A program made the translations under genes and the position numbers. A stretch of DNA of 64,000 nucleotides. It comes from an uncultured Lachnospiraceae bacterium. Its GTDB lineage: Bacteria; Bacillota; Clostridia; Lachnospirales; Lachnospiraceae. The number at the start of each line of letters is the position of its first letter. The stretch's first letter is position 1. Positions 1-8,908 of the stretch are shown here, piece after piece. Location of the stretch: contig CAJTLB010000001.1 in assembly GCA_910577045.1 (NCBI GenBank), forward strand, positions 124,001-188,000, in the 5' to 3' direction. The notes below the pieces were generated by a model. The model saw nothing but the letters and a program-made list of their open reading frames with translations. It did not search any database and was not told the DNA's origin.

Positions 1-1349
1 CAGATCAATTTTCTTATCCATTAAAAGAAGGAGAGGAATTTTATGTGCCAGAAACCATTCTTTCTTTTTCAAAGAAAGGGTTTTCTAGGTTATCAAAACA
101 GTTCCATACTTGTATCCGCGACCATATTTGTAGAGGAAAGTTTAAGGATCAAGTGAGGCCAGTGCTAATTAATAGCTGGGAGGGGGCTTATTTTGATTTT
201 AACGGCGATACCATAGTAAGGCTTGCAAAAGATGCAAAAGAACTTGGAATGGATATGGTAGTTATGGATGATGGGTGGTTTGGAAAACGGGATAATGATA
301 ATAGCGGGCTTGGGGATTGGCAGGTAAATGAGAAAAAATTGGGGTGTTCACTTAAAGAATTAATTGATAAAGTAAACCAAGAAGGAATTAAGTTTGGCAT
401 TTGGATTGAGCCAGAAATGGTTTCAGAAGATAGTGATTTATACAGGGCACATAAAGACTGGGCACTCCAAATCCCTGGAAGGAAGCCTGTATATGGCAGG
501 AACCAGCTTGTGCTTGATTTTTCTAGGGAAGAAGTAAGAAATTATGTTTTCCAAGAAATCTGCAAGGTATTAGATTGTGGGAAAGTAGATTATGTAAAGT
601 GGGATATGAACCGTAGTTTATCCGATATTTATTCTACAGAGAGGCTGCCAGGGACAGTATTATACGATTATATGTTAGGAGTTTATGATTTTTTGGAAAA
701 GTTAATAAAACGTTATCCAGATTTATTGTTAGAAGGATGTAGTGGAGGAGGCGGAAGGTTTGATGCAGGCATGTTGTATTATGCGCCGCAGATTTGGTGT
801 AGTGATAATACAGATGCAGTAGATAGAATAAAAATCCAATATGGGACGTCTTTCTTTTATCCAATTTCCACAGTAGGTTCTCATGTGTCTGCTGTCCCAA
901 ATCATCAAACTGGCAGGGTGACAAGCTTACAAACAAGAGGGATTGTAGCAATGGCAGGCACATTTGGCTATGAATTGGATCCTGATAAGATAAGCAAAGA
1001 AGAAAGAGAAGAAATTAAAGGGCAAATAATAACATATAAAAAATATGCAAGTTTAATACAAACAGGAGAGTATTATCGTCTGTCCAACCCATTTTCTGAT
1101 CCTTATGCGGCGTGGATGTTTGTATCAAAGGATAAAAAGCATATATTACTCAATATTGTGGTGACAGAAATCCATGGGAATATGGAAGTTAGTTTTGTAA
1201 AATTAAAAGGCCTTCAAACAGGCGCATTTTATTGTGATACTGCAACAGGAAAAGTATACCAAGCCGATGCGTTAATGGCAGCAGGAATTCCAATTCCATT
1301 TGAGCTGGGGGAATTTTGTTCCTATCAAATCGAATTTTTGCTTCAGTAA
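1..1349 (+). CDS. Alpha-galactosidase, GH36 family (5' truncated by window edge)
   Basis: Hydrolyses terminal alpha-1,6-galactosyl residues of melibiose, raffinose or stachyose; probably cytoplasmic. The reading frame is open from base 3 with no start in the window, so only the C-terminal two thirds or so is present; the GTG at 45 is internal. The family core is clear: MDDGWFGKRDND in the barrel, KWDMNR at about 595-612 carrying the catalytic nucleophile Asp, EGCSGGGGRFD, and CSDNTDA at about 797-817 carrying the acid/base Asp. The C-terminal beta domain is complete. It lies 31 bp before an amylosucrase-like gene in the same direction with no terminator between them, which suggests one operon for raffinose-family sugars. 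Family assignment is firm; the exact substrate is inferred. Confidence 0.93.
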   Translation, partial: DQFSYPLKEGEEFYVPETILSFSKKGFSRLSKQFHTCIRDHICRGKFKDQVRPVLINSWEGAYFDFNGDTIVRLAKDAKELGMDMVVMDDGWFGKRDNDNSGLGDWQVNEKKLGCSLKELIDKVNQEGIKFGIWIEPEMVSEDSDLYRAHKDWALQIPGRKPVYGRNQLVLDFSREEVRNYVFQEICKVLDCGKVDYVKWDMNRSLSDIYSTERLPGTVLYDYMLGVYDFLEKLIKRYPDLLLEGCSGGGGRFDAGMLYYAPQIWCSDNTDAVDRIKIQYGTSFFYPISTVGSHVSAVPNHQTGRVTSLQTRGIVAMAGTFGYELDPDKISKEEREEIKGQIITYKKYASLIQTGEYYRLSNPFSDPYAAWMFVSKDKKHILLNIVVTEIHGNMEVSFVKLKGLQTGAFYCDTATGKVYQADALMAAGIPIPFELGEFCSYQIEFLLQ

Positions 1350-1380
1350 AAGAAAAGAATAGATAAGTAATAGAAAGGGC

Positions 1381-3261
1381 ATGGATATAATGGAACAAAA
1401 CGATTACATTACAAATGCAGAAAATGAGGATACTTATTTCCGGCGGTTTAGTAAGTATTTTGATGAATTAAAATGGCTGTATCAAGAATTATATGAAAAT
1501 GATGCTATGTTTGCTGAATTATGTGTAAAAATTAAGAGATTCTATTTAATAAGGGAAGAGGAATTAAAAAAAAGAGATAGACAGAGAGAAAAAAATCCAG
1601 ATTGGTATAAGAAAAATGATATGCTTGGCATAATGTTTTATATTGATAATTTTGCCAATACAATAAATGGAGTAAAGGAAAAGTTAGGATATTTAGAACA
1701 ATGTAATGTGAATTATATTCATCTTATGCCTTTTTTGGATTCTCCAAAAGGAAGTTCTGATGGCGGCTATGCAGTAGCTGATTTTAGGAAAGTGCAGCCA
1801 GAACTTGGCACCATGGATGATTTAGAGGCTCTAACAGCAGAGTGCCATAAGAAAAATATAAATGTCTGTATGGATTTTGTAATGAACCATACTTCCGATC
1901 AGCATGAATGGGCAAAAAAAGCAAGAAATGGGGATAGGGAGTATATGAACCGGTATTTCTTTTTTGATAATGATACCATACCAAGGCAGTATGAAGAAAC
2001 GGTCCCACAAGTGTTCCCAACAACGGCACCTGGGAATTTTACCTGGCTTGAAGATAGTAAACATTATGTAATGACTACATTTTATCCTTATCAATGGGAC
2101 TTAAATTATGCTAACCCGGAAGTGTTTAATGAGATGATGTATCATTTTCTTTATTTGGCAAACCGTGGGATTGATGTAATCCGTATTGATGCTGTCCCTT
2201 ATATTTGGAAAGAACTTGGGACAAATTGCCGGAACCTTAAAAAAGTGCATACAATTGTAAGGATTATGCGGATGATTAGTGAGATTGTATGCCCTGGGGT
2301 GTTATTGCTTGGTGAAGTGGTAATGGAGCCAGAAAAAGTGGCACCATATTTTGGCACTATAGAAAAACCTGAATGTCATATGCTTTATAATGTTACAACA
2401 ATGGCGACAACATGGCATACGGTTGCAACTAGGAATGTAAGCTTATTAAGGGAACAGCTTGATAAAGTAAATGCACTCCCAAAAGAGTATGTATTTTTAA
2501 ATTATTTGCGCTGCCACGATGATATTGGCTGGGGGTTAGATTATAAAAGTTTAGCAGAAAAAGGATTAGAGGAACGCAGCCATAAACAATATCTCAATGA
2601 TTATTTCCAAGGGTTTGCAGGGTATAGCAATAGCAAAGGAGAACTGTATAACGCCGATCCAGTAACAGGCGATGCGCGTTTTTGTGGCACAACAGCATCG
2701 ATGTGCGGGATAGAAAAAGCAAAAAGCGAAGGGAAGGAAGCAGATATGGAGAAGGCAATCCAATGTGACCTTATGCTGCATGCGTATATGTTTATGCAGT
2801 CTGGCATACCAGTTTTATATGGTGGTGATGAGATAGGCCAACTCAATGATTATAGCTATAAAGAAAATCCAGATAAAAGAGAAGATTCCCGTTATCTCCA
2901 TCGTGGAAAGATGATATGGGAAAATGTTGAGAAGATAAAACAACCAGATACAGTAGAAGCAAAGTTATTTTCTGGGCTGCAAAAATTAGAACAGATACGG
3001 AAAACAGAAAAAACATTTTTAACGGCTGCTAATTGTTATACATTGGATACTTGGACAGAGAGTGTGCTTGGCATGGTAAGGGAATACCAGGGAGAAAAAA
3101 TAATAGGGTTATTTAATTTTAGTGAACATGAACAGATGGCATGGATAGATGAGAAAGATGGGGTATACCGAGAATTAATTACTGATTATGAAATGCCGGC
3201 AAGTGGAGTTACCATGCCGCCATATGGATTTTGTTATTTAAAAAAATTATTGCCTAAATAA
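1381..3261 (+). CDS. Amylosucrase-like glycoside hydrolase (GH13)
   Basis: Expected to act on sucrose, either transferring glucose to make alpha-1,4-glucan and releasing fructose, or hydrolysing it. The length (626 aa) matches amylosucrases. A helical N-terminal domain of about 90 residues precedes the barrel. Catalytic elements are present: FVMNHTSD near 165, RIDAVPYIWKELG near 268 (nucleophile Asp), LGEVV near 312 (acid/base Glu) and CHDDIGW near 379 (transition-state Asp). The NYLRCHDDIGW form is typical of amylosucrase rather than of alpha-amylase or sucrose phosphorylase. A second in-frame ATG at 1390 is better spaced from the AGAAAGGG at 1372-1379 and may be the true start. A terminator follows at 3267. 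Amylosucrase versus sucrose hydrolase cannot be settled from sequence alone. Confidence 0.82.
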   Translation: MDIMEQNDYITNAENEDTYFRRFSKYFDELKWLYQELYENDAMFAELCVKIKRFYLIREEELKKRDRQREKNPDWYKKNDMLGIMFYIDNFANTINGVKEKLGYLEQCNVNYIHLMPFLDSPKGSSDGGYAVADFRKVQPELGTMDDLEALTAECHKKNINVCMDFVMNHTSDQHEWAKKARNGDREYMNRYFFFDNDTIPRQYEETVPQVFPTTAPGNFTWLEDSKHYVMTTFYPYQWDLNYANPEVFNEMMYHFLYLANRGIDVIRIDAVPYIWKELGTNCRNLKKVHTIVRIMRMISEIVCPGVLLLGEVVMEPEKVAPYFGTIEKPECHMLYNVTTMATTWHTVATRNVSLLREQLDKVNALPKEYVFLNYLRCHDDIGWGLDYKSLAEKGLEERSHKQYLNDYFQGFAGYSNSKGELYNADPVTGDARFCGTTASMCGIEKAKSEGKEADMEKAIQCDLMLHAYMFMQSGIPVLYGGDEIGQLNDYSYKENPDKREDSRYLHRGKMIWENVEKIKQPDTVEAKLFSGLQKLEQIRKTEKTFLTAANCYTLDTWTESVLGMVREYQGEKIIGLFNFSEHEQMAWIDEKDGVYRELITDYEMPASGVTMPPYGFCYLKKLLPK

Positions 3262-3266
3262 GATAA

Positions 3267-3298
3267 GGGCTGCCTAACAGGCGGCTCTTTTGTCTTTT
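3267..3298 (+). terminator. Rho-independent terminator after the GH13 gene
   Basis: An 8-bp stem (GGGCTGCC / GGCGGCTC, two G-U pairs) with loop TAACA is followed by TTTTGTCTTTT. It closes the sugar operon before the pilus promoter. Confidence 0.8.
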
Positions 3299-3300
3299 AA

Positions 3301-3329
3301 TTGTAAATTGGTAAAAGTTGTGATATGAT
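3301..3329 (+). promoter_or_regulatory. Sigma-A-type promoter for the pilT-pilMN-pilO genes
   Basis: TTGTAA (3301-3306), a 17-bp spacer, then TATGAT (3324-3329). The pilT ribosome site GGGAGGT is at 3343. It lies directly after the upstream terminator. Confidence 0.65.
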
Positions 3330-3355
3330 GGAGATAAAAGAATGGGAGGTAAGGC

Positions 3356-4411
3356 ATGATTCAGATTGAAGAATTATTAAAAACTGCAAAGGAGCATGGG
3401 GCATCTGATGTGCATATTACGGTTGGGATTCCCCCTAAAATGAGAATTGGCGGTTCCTTACGTAGTATGGATTTTGAAAAGCTGATGCCATCAGAAATAG
3501 AGCCTGCCCTTCTAAGTATTATGAATCCTAGGCAAAAACAACAATTAGATGAAAAGGGAGAAGTGGATTTTTCTGTATCTATCCCAGGGGAAGGACGGTA
3601 TCGGGTCAATGTGTTCCGGCAGCGTGGTTCTTATGCGGCAGCATTAAGGTTGGTTGGCACAGTAATACCAGATGTGAATGAACTAGGAATCCCACAGTCT
3701 GTAATGCAGCTTTATAAGAAAAAGAGAGGGTTAATTTTAATAACAGGCCCTGCTGGAAGTGGGAAATCTACTACATTGGCGGCAATTATTGATAAAATTA
3801 ACCACAATATTAATGTACATGTTATTACACTAGAAGATCCCATTGAATATTTATACCAACATAAAATGGCAATTGTAAACCAAAGGGAAATAGGGCTTGA
3901 TACAACATCGTACCATGCAGCATTAAGGGCGGCCCTTAGGGAAGACCCAGATGTAATTATGGTAGGGGAGATGAGGGATGCAGAAACAATTGCCACTGCA
4001 CTTACGGCAGCAGAAATGGGGCATTTGGTTCTTTCTTCTTTACACACAGTGGGCGCAGCAAATACAATAGAGAGGATTATTGATGTATTCCCGCCACAAA
4101 AGCAGCAGCAAGTGCGGATACAGCTTGCTTCTGTATTAGAATCTGTTGTTTCACAACAATTAATCCCTACGCAAGATAAGCATCACCGTGCAGCAGCATT
4201 TGAAGTAATGCACATGACACCTTCTATTAAAAGCTTTATCCGGGATGATAAAACACATCAGATAACAAATGTAATGAAAAATGGGAAGAAATTTGGTATG
4301 CAGACTATGGATGATGCTATTTTTGATCTATATTTACGGGGAATTATTAATAGGGAACAGGCAATTATTTTTGCACAAGATGTAGCAGAAATGGAAAGAA
4401 AGTTAATTTAG
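3356..4411 (+). CDS. pilT: Type IV pilus retraction ATPase PilT
   Basis: Cytoplasmic hexameric ATPase that powers pilus disassembly. The 351 aa length is usual for PilT. The N-terminal PAS-like domain holds the ASDVHIT signature near residue 16. The RecA-like core has Walker A GPAGSGKST near 131, the Asp box ITLEDPIEY, Walker B DPDVIMVGEMRD and the His box LVLSSLHT. The ATG at 3356 has GGGAGGT at good spacing. It is the first gene of a three-gene unit with PilMN and PilO. PilB, PilC, the prepilin peptidase and pilins are absent here and must be elsewhere if the pilus works. Confidence 0.93.
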   Translation: MIQIEELLKTAKEHGASDVHITVGIPPKMRIGGSLRSMDFEKLMPSEIEPALLSIMNPRQKQQLDEKGEVDFSVSIPGEGRYRVNVFRQRGSYAAALRLVGTVIPDVNELGIPQSVMQLYKKKRGLILITGPAGSGKSTTLAAIIDKINHNINVHVITLEDPIEYLYQHKMAIVNQREIGLDTTSYHAALRAALREDPDVIMVGEMRDAETIATALTAAEMGHLVLSSLHTVGAANTIERIIDVFPPQKQQQVRIQLASVLESVVSQQLIPTQDKHHRAAAFEVMHMTPSIKSFIRDDKTHQITNVMKNGKKFGMQTMDDAIFDLYLRGIINREQAIIFAQDVAEMERKLI

Positions 4412-4434
4412 GCCTGGCATAGGAGGAAAAGAAG

Positions 4435-5961
4435 TTGAGCAGTAAAGTATTGTCCATTGAGCTTGGTAAGGATAAAATCCTCTTGTGCGAACTAAAGAGG
4501 AAGAAAAAAGAACTAATTTTATACCATACAGAAGTAATTGATACTCCAGAAGGAAGTGTATCAGATGGTTTAATTATGGAGTTAGATGCTGTGGCAGCTG
4601 CAATCCGTATGGCATTAAAAAGCCATAAAATAAAAACAAAGAAAGTTATTTTTACTATAAATTCTACAAGGGTATTGTGCAAAAGAGAAGAAATCCCTTA
4701 TTTGCGCCCAAACCAGATAAAAGGAGAAATAGAGGCAAATTTGACAGAGTATTTTGCCGTACAGCCGGAAGAATATGAGGCAGGCTTTATGCTTACTTCC
4801 ACGGCAAGGGGCAAAGTAGAAAATATGTCTTTAATTGCATATGCTATGCCAAAGAAATTCTTGGAACGGTATTATGAGCTGGGTGCAATGATGGGTTTAC
4901 ATATAGTGGCAGTAGACTATGCCGCTAATAGTTTGTATCAGCTTATGAAGCTTCAGGTTGGAAGGAAAAGTGGAGTATTTTGCCATATAGGAAGTGAAAA
5001 TACGGCGCTTTGTATTATGGAAGAAGGAAGGCTTTTGTTCCAGCGTGTGGTTTCGTGTGGGAAAATGGATATTGTCAATGCGATTATGGAGCAGCGGATT
5101 ATACCAGAAACACAGGCAGAAGAGGAACTGAAAACAGGGCAATTTATCCATGCAACTTTAGATGGGGATGAAATTACAGAATTATTCCGTTATTTGATTA
5201 ATCATATTGAACGTATTATGGATTATTTTCTTTCTGCAAATGATAAAAATGGAGTGGATACAATCTATTTAATGGGAGAGGGCAGCCAAATACCAGGTGT
5301 AAAAGAATTATTTGCAAATGAGCTTGGGATGACAATTAGTAGGCCCGAGGAGTCAAAGGGGATTAAAACAAAATCAAAGGAAAAAATTAGTAAAAAGTCA
5401 TTCCACCAATATATGCCAGCAGTTGGGGCTTCTTTACAGTCATTAGAATTTGAGCGACCTAAAAAAGAAGAGGAAGAAGTAGAAAAAAAACGCTCCAGTG
5501 GCTTTGGCTTAGGGCTTACCGTTTCGATTATGGTCTCTGCTGCCATGGTTTTAACCCCTTATTTCCAAAACCAGCGGCTACATGAAGAATTAAACTCTGT
5601 AAATGCTAATATTGCTTTAATTGAGGATGCACAGCTTTTAGAGGAAGGTTATAATAATGGCGTAAAAAAAATCCAGGATATGAAGGGTTTTTATGATAAG
5701 ACGCAAAATCCAAATGGGACAATTTCAAAATTTGTAGAACGGTTAGAAACCATACAGCCGTCTGGAATCCAAATTGACTGGTTTTCTTTTGTAGAAGGGA
5801 AGGCAAGCATAGGTGGCACTATGCAGGCAAAAGAAGAAATTGCCAGTTTTGTGGCGGCATTAAAACAAGAAAAGAATCTTTCTGGCGTTGAGATAAAGGA
5901 AATAAGCGGGCAGAGTTTCCAAATACAGTTCCAATTTGGTGCAGCAGAGGGGGCAAAGTAA
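4435..5961 (+). CDS. PilM-PilN fusion protein, type IV pilus assembly
   Basis: Inner assembly-platform component. Residues 1 to about 330 are an actin-like PilM ATPase (opening VLSIELGKDKILLCEL; a phosphate-loop-like GVFCHIGSENTALCI; later LMGEGSQIPGVKELF). A charged linker with KKEEEEVEKKR leads to one membrane helix near 360-378, then a coiled coil and a small alpha/beta domain as in PilN. In most species PilM and PilN are separate proteins, with the PilN N-terminal tail binding PilM; here they are one chain. The start is TTG at 4435, with AGGAGG at 4421-4426. The stop overlaps the next ATG by one base. PilM assignment is firm; the PilN part rests on topology and context. Confidence 0.78.
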   Translation: MSSKVLSIELGKDKILLCELKRKKKELILYHTEVIDTPEGSVSDGLIMELDAVAAAIRMALKSHKIKTKKVIFTINSTRVLCKREEIPYLRPNQIKGEIEANLTEYFAVQPEEYEAGFMLTSTARGKVENMSLIAYAMPKKFLERYYELGAMMGLHIVAVDYAANSLYQLMKLQVGRKSGVFCHIGSENTALCIMEEGRLLFQRVVSCGKMDIVNAIMEQRIIPETQAEEELKTGQFIHATLDGDEITELFRYLINHIERIMDYFLSANDKNGVDTIYLMGEGSQIPGVKELFANELGMTISRPEESKGIKTKSKEKISKKSFHQYMPAVGASLQSLEFERPKKEEEEVEKKRSSGFGLGLTVSIMVSAAMVLTPYFQNQRLHEELNSVNANIALIEDAQLLEEGYNNGVKKIQDMKGFYDKTQNPNGTISKFVERLETIQPSGIQIDWFSFVEGKASIGGTMQAKEEIASFVAALKQEKNLSGVEIKEISGQSFQIQFQFGAAEGAK

Positions 5962-6671
5962 TGAAAAAAGAGATAATTGGAAAAATATTTAAGGTACTAG
6001 TGATTATAGGAATTTTCCTAATCTCTTATTTTTATGGGTTCCGGTTATTAACAGCAGAGGCGGTAAATACAGAAAAGCGGTTAGACGAAGCAGAACAATT
6101 TTATGGGAAGCTTTTACAAAAGGCAGCAAATAGCGAATATTACCAAGAAGAAATTAACCGGATGGAACAGGAATTTGACGAAGTATTAGCTAGTTACCGG
6201 ACTAGTTTATCCCAAGAAGAAGATATAGTATTTCTTTATAAATTAGAACGACAGACCGGGGTTACAATAAAAGATGTTTCATTTACAAAAGAAAATACAG
6301 TATACCAGTTTGACCGTGACTCTATGCCTTCCCAGTATAATGTGGAACAAAGCAAAGGAAATTTATTTGGCATATCGGCAACGATTACAATTTATTTTGA
6401 AGGTACTTATGAGCAGATGAAAAAATTAATTGTTTTTACAGAGCAATATGAAAATTATATGGTACTAAGCAGCTTAGAAACAAATTTTCAACGTGAAACA
6501 GGGATTGTGGAAGGGACGGCTATAATCCGGCGTTATGCAATTACTGGTGCTGACAGGGAGCCAGAAGAGGCAAATCTTCCAGCAGTAAGTACAGGGACAG
6601 CAAATATTTTTGGGGAGCCATTGCCTCCTGTAGAAGAAACTATAGAAGAAGAAACCACAGAGGCAGAGTAA
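5961..6671 (+). CDS. PilO-like type IV pilus assembly protein
   Basis: A bitopic membrane protein expected to pair with the PilN-like domain upstream. It has a short cytoplasmic N-terminus, one membrane helix near 8-28, a coiled coil (about 30-75) and an alpha/beta domain to about 200, followed by an acidic Thr/Glu-rich tail. Topology, size (236 aa) and one-base overlap with the PilMN gene support PilO; the sequence itself is weakly conserved. Its stop lies only 9 bp from the stop of a minus-strand gene, and no terminator is visible between them, so the two transcripts may overlap. Confidence 0.68.
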   Translation: MKKEIIGKIFKVLVIIGIFLISYFYGFRLLTAEAVNTEKRLDEAEQFYGKLLQKAANSEYYQEEINRMEQEFDEVLASYRTSLSQEEDIVFLYKLERQTGVTIKDVSFTKENTVYQFDRDSMPSQYNVEQSKGNLFGISATITIYFEGTYEQMKKLIVFTEQYENYMVLSSLETNFQRETGIVEGTAIIRRYAITGADREPEEANLPAVSTGTANIFGEPLPPVEETIEEETTEAE

Positions 6672-6680
6672 AAAATTGCA

Positions 6681-7232
6681 TTATTTATTATAGTGCGCAC
6701 GTTCCCCGCCAATATATTTTGGCCTAGTCCGTGCGCATAAAATATGTGCATTTCCTAGGAAGCCAGAAGAAAGCCGTACTGGCACAGCTACTGGCTTTAA
6801 GTGCATGCCAATTAATGTTCCGCCAATATCCATTCCAGCGTCTGCCTGGATAGATTCTACGGCCACAGGGGACACAAAGGTGCGGTAAGCTGCTGTAGCA
6901 AAGGAGCCGCCTGCCTTTGGGTAAGGGACTACATTAACGGGTTCTAGCTGTTTTTCTTTTGCAACTGTTTCTTCTATAATAATAGCACGGTTTAGATGTT
7001 CACAGCATTGGGCAGCAAGAAAAACCCCATAAGAATTTGCGGTATGGTAGATAGCATTAAAAAGGGCTTGTCCTGTTTCTTCACTTGAATAAGAACCAAT
7101 CTGGTGCCCTAAAATTTCACTGGTAGAACAGCCTATTACCAAAATTTGCCCTGTATGGAGGGAAGCAGTTTCTATAAATTCTTTGGTAAGTGTTTCTGCT
7201 TGTAGGGTTAAATCGGTAAGGTTAATTGCCAT
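6681..7232 (-). CDS. YwlG / TIGR01440 family protein
   Basis: Conserved Firmicutes protein of unknown function, 183 aa, matching the usual length. Recognisable family stretches are VIGCSTSEILGHQIG near 32 and AAQCCEHLNRAI near 75, both with conserved Cys or His, and DAGMDIGGTLIGMHLKPVAV near 128. The start chosen is the ATG at 7232 (protein MAINLTDL), because AGAAGGA stands about 8 bases upstream; a longer form to 7277 has no such site. It is a single gene convergent with the pilus unit and divergent from comM. No function should be inferred beyond the family name. Confidence 0.85.
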   Translation of the reverse strand: MAINLTDLTLQAETLTKEFIETASLHTGQILVIGCSTSEILGHQIGSYSSEETGQALFNAIYHTANSYGVFLAAQCCEHLNRAIIIEETVAKEKQLEPVNVVPYPKAGGSFATAAYRTFVSPVAVESIQADAGMDIGGTLIGMHLKPVAVPVRLSSGFLGNAHILCARTRPKYIGGERAHYNK

Positions 7233-7268
7233 AATTAGTATCCTTCTTTCTTTTATTATGTGAATAAG

Positions 7269-7297
7269 ATCATACACTTCCCAATTAAAAAATGCAA
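7269..7297 (-). promoter_or_regulatory. Promoter for the YwlG-like gene
   Basis: Reading the minus strand: TTGCAT (7297-7292), a 17-bp spacer, TATGAT (7274-7269), about 37 bp before the ATG. Confidence 0.6.
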
Positions 7298-7332
7298 GAG
7301 GGTATATAAAAAATATATAAGGATAGGGGAAA

Positions 7333-8898
7333 ATGATAGTTGTCTTTACTGGGAAAATATGTTATTCTGGTAAAGGAGAGAGCTGGAAAGGGAGTGAAGT
7401 TATTTACTGCACAATTATAGGAGGGACTACTCTTGGCATTGAGGGAAGGCTGGTACAAGTGGAAGTAGATATTAGTGATGGCCTTCCGGGGATTCATATG
7501 GTAGGGATGCTTTCTTCAGAAGTAAGAGAGGCGGGGGAGCGTATTAAGACGGCCCTTAAAAATACAGGGTTTTCGATTCCGCCAAAACGTATTACAATAA
7601 ATCTGTCGCCCGCAGATATCAAAAAACAGGGTTCATCTTATGATCTTCCAATAGCTGCCGCCATTCTGGCAAATCTTGGCAGTTTTCCAATGGAACAAAT
7701 AAAAAATAAGTTATTATTAGGCGAATTAGGCTTAGATGGTTCTGTAAAACCTGTAAAGGGTGCATTGCCAATGGTTTTAGAAGCAAAACGTTTTGGCATT
7801 GCCAGCTGCATTTTGCCAAAAGAAAATGCAAAAGAAGGTGCGATTGCAGAAGGAATAGAAGTGTTTGGCGTAGACCATATTGGGCAGGTATGTGATTTTT
7901 TAAACCATAAGATTATAATTTCCCCAGAAATGGCATTGCCATTAGAAAGAAAAAAATATATGGTAGATTTTTCTGAGGTAAATGGGCAAAAATTACTTCG
8001 CAGGGCAGCAGAAATTGCGGCAGCAGGGATGCATAATTTTCTAATGGAAGGGCCGCCAGGATCTGGAAAGACAATGATTGCTAAGAGGATGCCAACCATT
8101 CTCCCATTTTTAACAAAAAAGGAACAATTAGAACTTACAAAAATTTATAGTGCCGCAGGGCTTTTAACAGAAGAGAGACTAATATGGGAAAGGCCTTTTC
8201 GTGCCCCGCACCACAGTGCTACGGCAATTTCTTTGGTTGGCGGCGGGGCTGTCCCAAGGCCAGGGGAAGTAACACTTGCTATGAAAGGTATTTTATTTTT
8301 AGACGAGTTGCCAGAATTTTCTAGAAGTGCATTAGAAGCTATGAGGCAGCCGTTAGAAGATCAGTCTGTGGTAATTTCCCGTTCCAAAGCCTCTTACCGT
8401 TTTCCAGCAGAGTTTATGTTAGTAGGCGCCATGAACCCTTGTAAGTGCGGCTATTATCCAGATAGGGAAAGGTGTAATTGTAGGGAAAAGGATGTTATTT
8501 CTTACCAAAATAGGATAAGCCGCCCTTTCTTAGACCGGATGGATATAGTAGTCCATACTGAACAGGCAGAGTATAGCCAAATTAGTGGAAATGGTAAAAA
8601 TGAAAGTTCTGCTTTAATCAGGCAAAGAGTAGAAGCTGCCCATCAAATACAACAAAAACGGTATCAAAAAGAAAATATTTTTTATAATAGCCAGATCCGT
8701 CCAGGGCAGATAGAAAAATTTTGCCAATTAAAAGAAGGAGAAAAACGGTTTTTAGAAGAAATCTATAAAACTTTTCACCTAACAGGCAGGGGATATTTTA
8801 GGATCCTTAAAGTAGCAAGGACAATTGCAGATTTAGAAGGAAGCAGGGATATAAAAAAACAGCATATTAGCGAAGCTTTGCTGCTACGGCAGAGATAG
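7333..8898 (+). CDS. comM: ComM / YifB family Mg-chelatase-like AAA+ ATPase
   Basis: AAA+ helicase-like protein. In naturally competent Gammaproteobacteria ComM drives branch migration during integration of taken-up DNA; the role in Clostridia is less certain. Order: Lon/S5-like N-terminal domain (VQVEVDISDGLPGIHMVG, about 37-150), AAA core with Walker A GPPGSGKT near 241 and Walker B FLDELPEF near 322, a Cys-rich insert NPCKCGYYPDRERCNC, and a C-terminal helical domain (RGYFRILKVARTIADLEG). The protein from ATG 7333 is about 22 residues longer than relatives, which begin near ITIIGG-equivalent YCTIIGG; a GGGAG stands at 7390-7394 in front of GTT/ATT codons, so a rare start is possible. dprA follows after 10 bp. 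Confidence 0.88.
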   Translation: MIVVFTGKICYSGKGESWKGSEVIYCTIIGGTTLGIEGRLVQVEVDISDGLPGIHMVGMLSSEVREAGERIKTALKNTGFSIPPKRITINLSPADIKKQGSSYDLPIAAAILANLGSFPMEQIKNKLLLGELGLDGSVKPVKGALPMVLEAKRFGIASCILPKENAKEGAIAEGIEVFGVDHIGQVCDFLNHKIIISPEMALPLERKKYMVDFSEVNGQKLLRRAAEIAAAGMHNFLMEGPPGSGKTMIAKRMPTILPFLTKKEQLELTKIYSAAGLLTEERLIWERPFRAPHHSATAISLVGGGAVPRPGEVTLAMKGILFLDELPEFSRSALEAMRQPLEDQSVVISRSKASYRFPAEFMLVGAMNPCKCGYYPDRERCNCREKDVISYQNRISRPFLDRMDIVVHTEQAEYSQISGNGKNESSALIRQRVEAAHQIQQKRYQKENIFYNSQIRPGQIEKFCQLKEGEKRFLEEIYKTFHLTGRGYFRILKVARTIADLEGSRDIKKQHISEALLLRQR

Positions 8899-8908
8899 GA
8901 GGAAAGAA

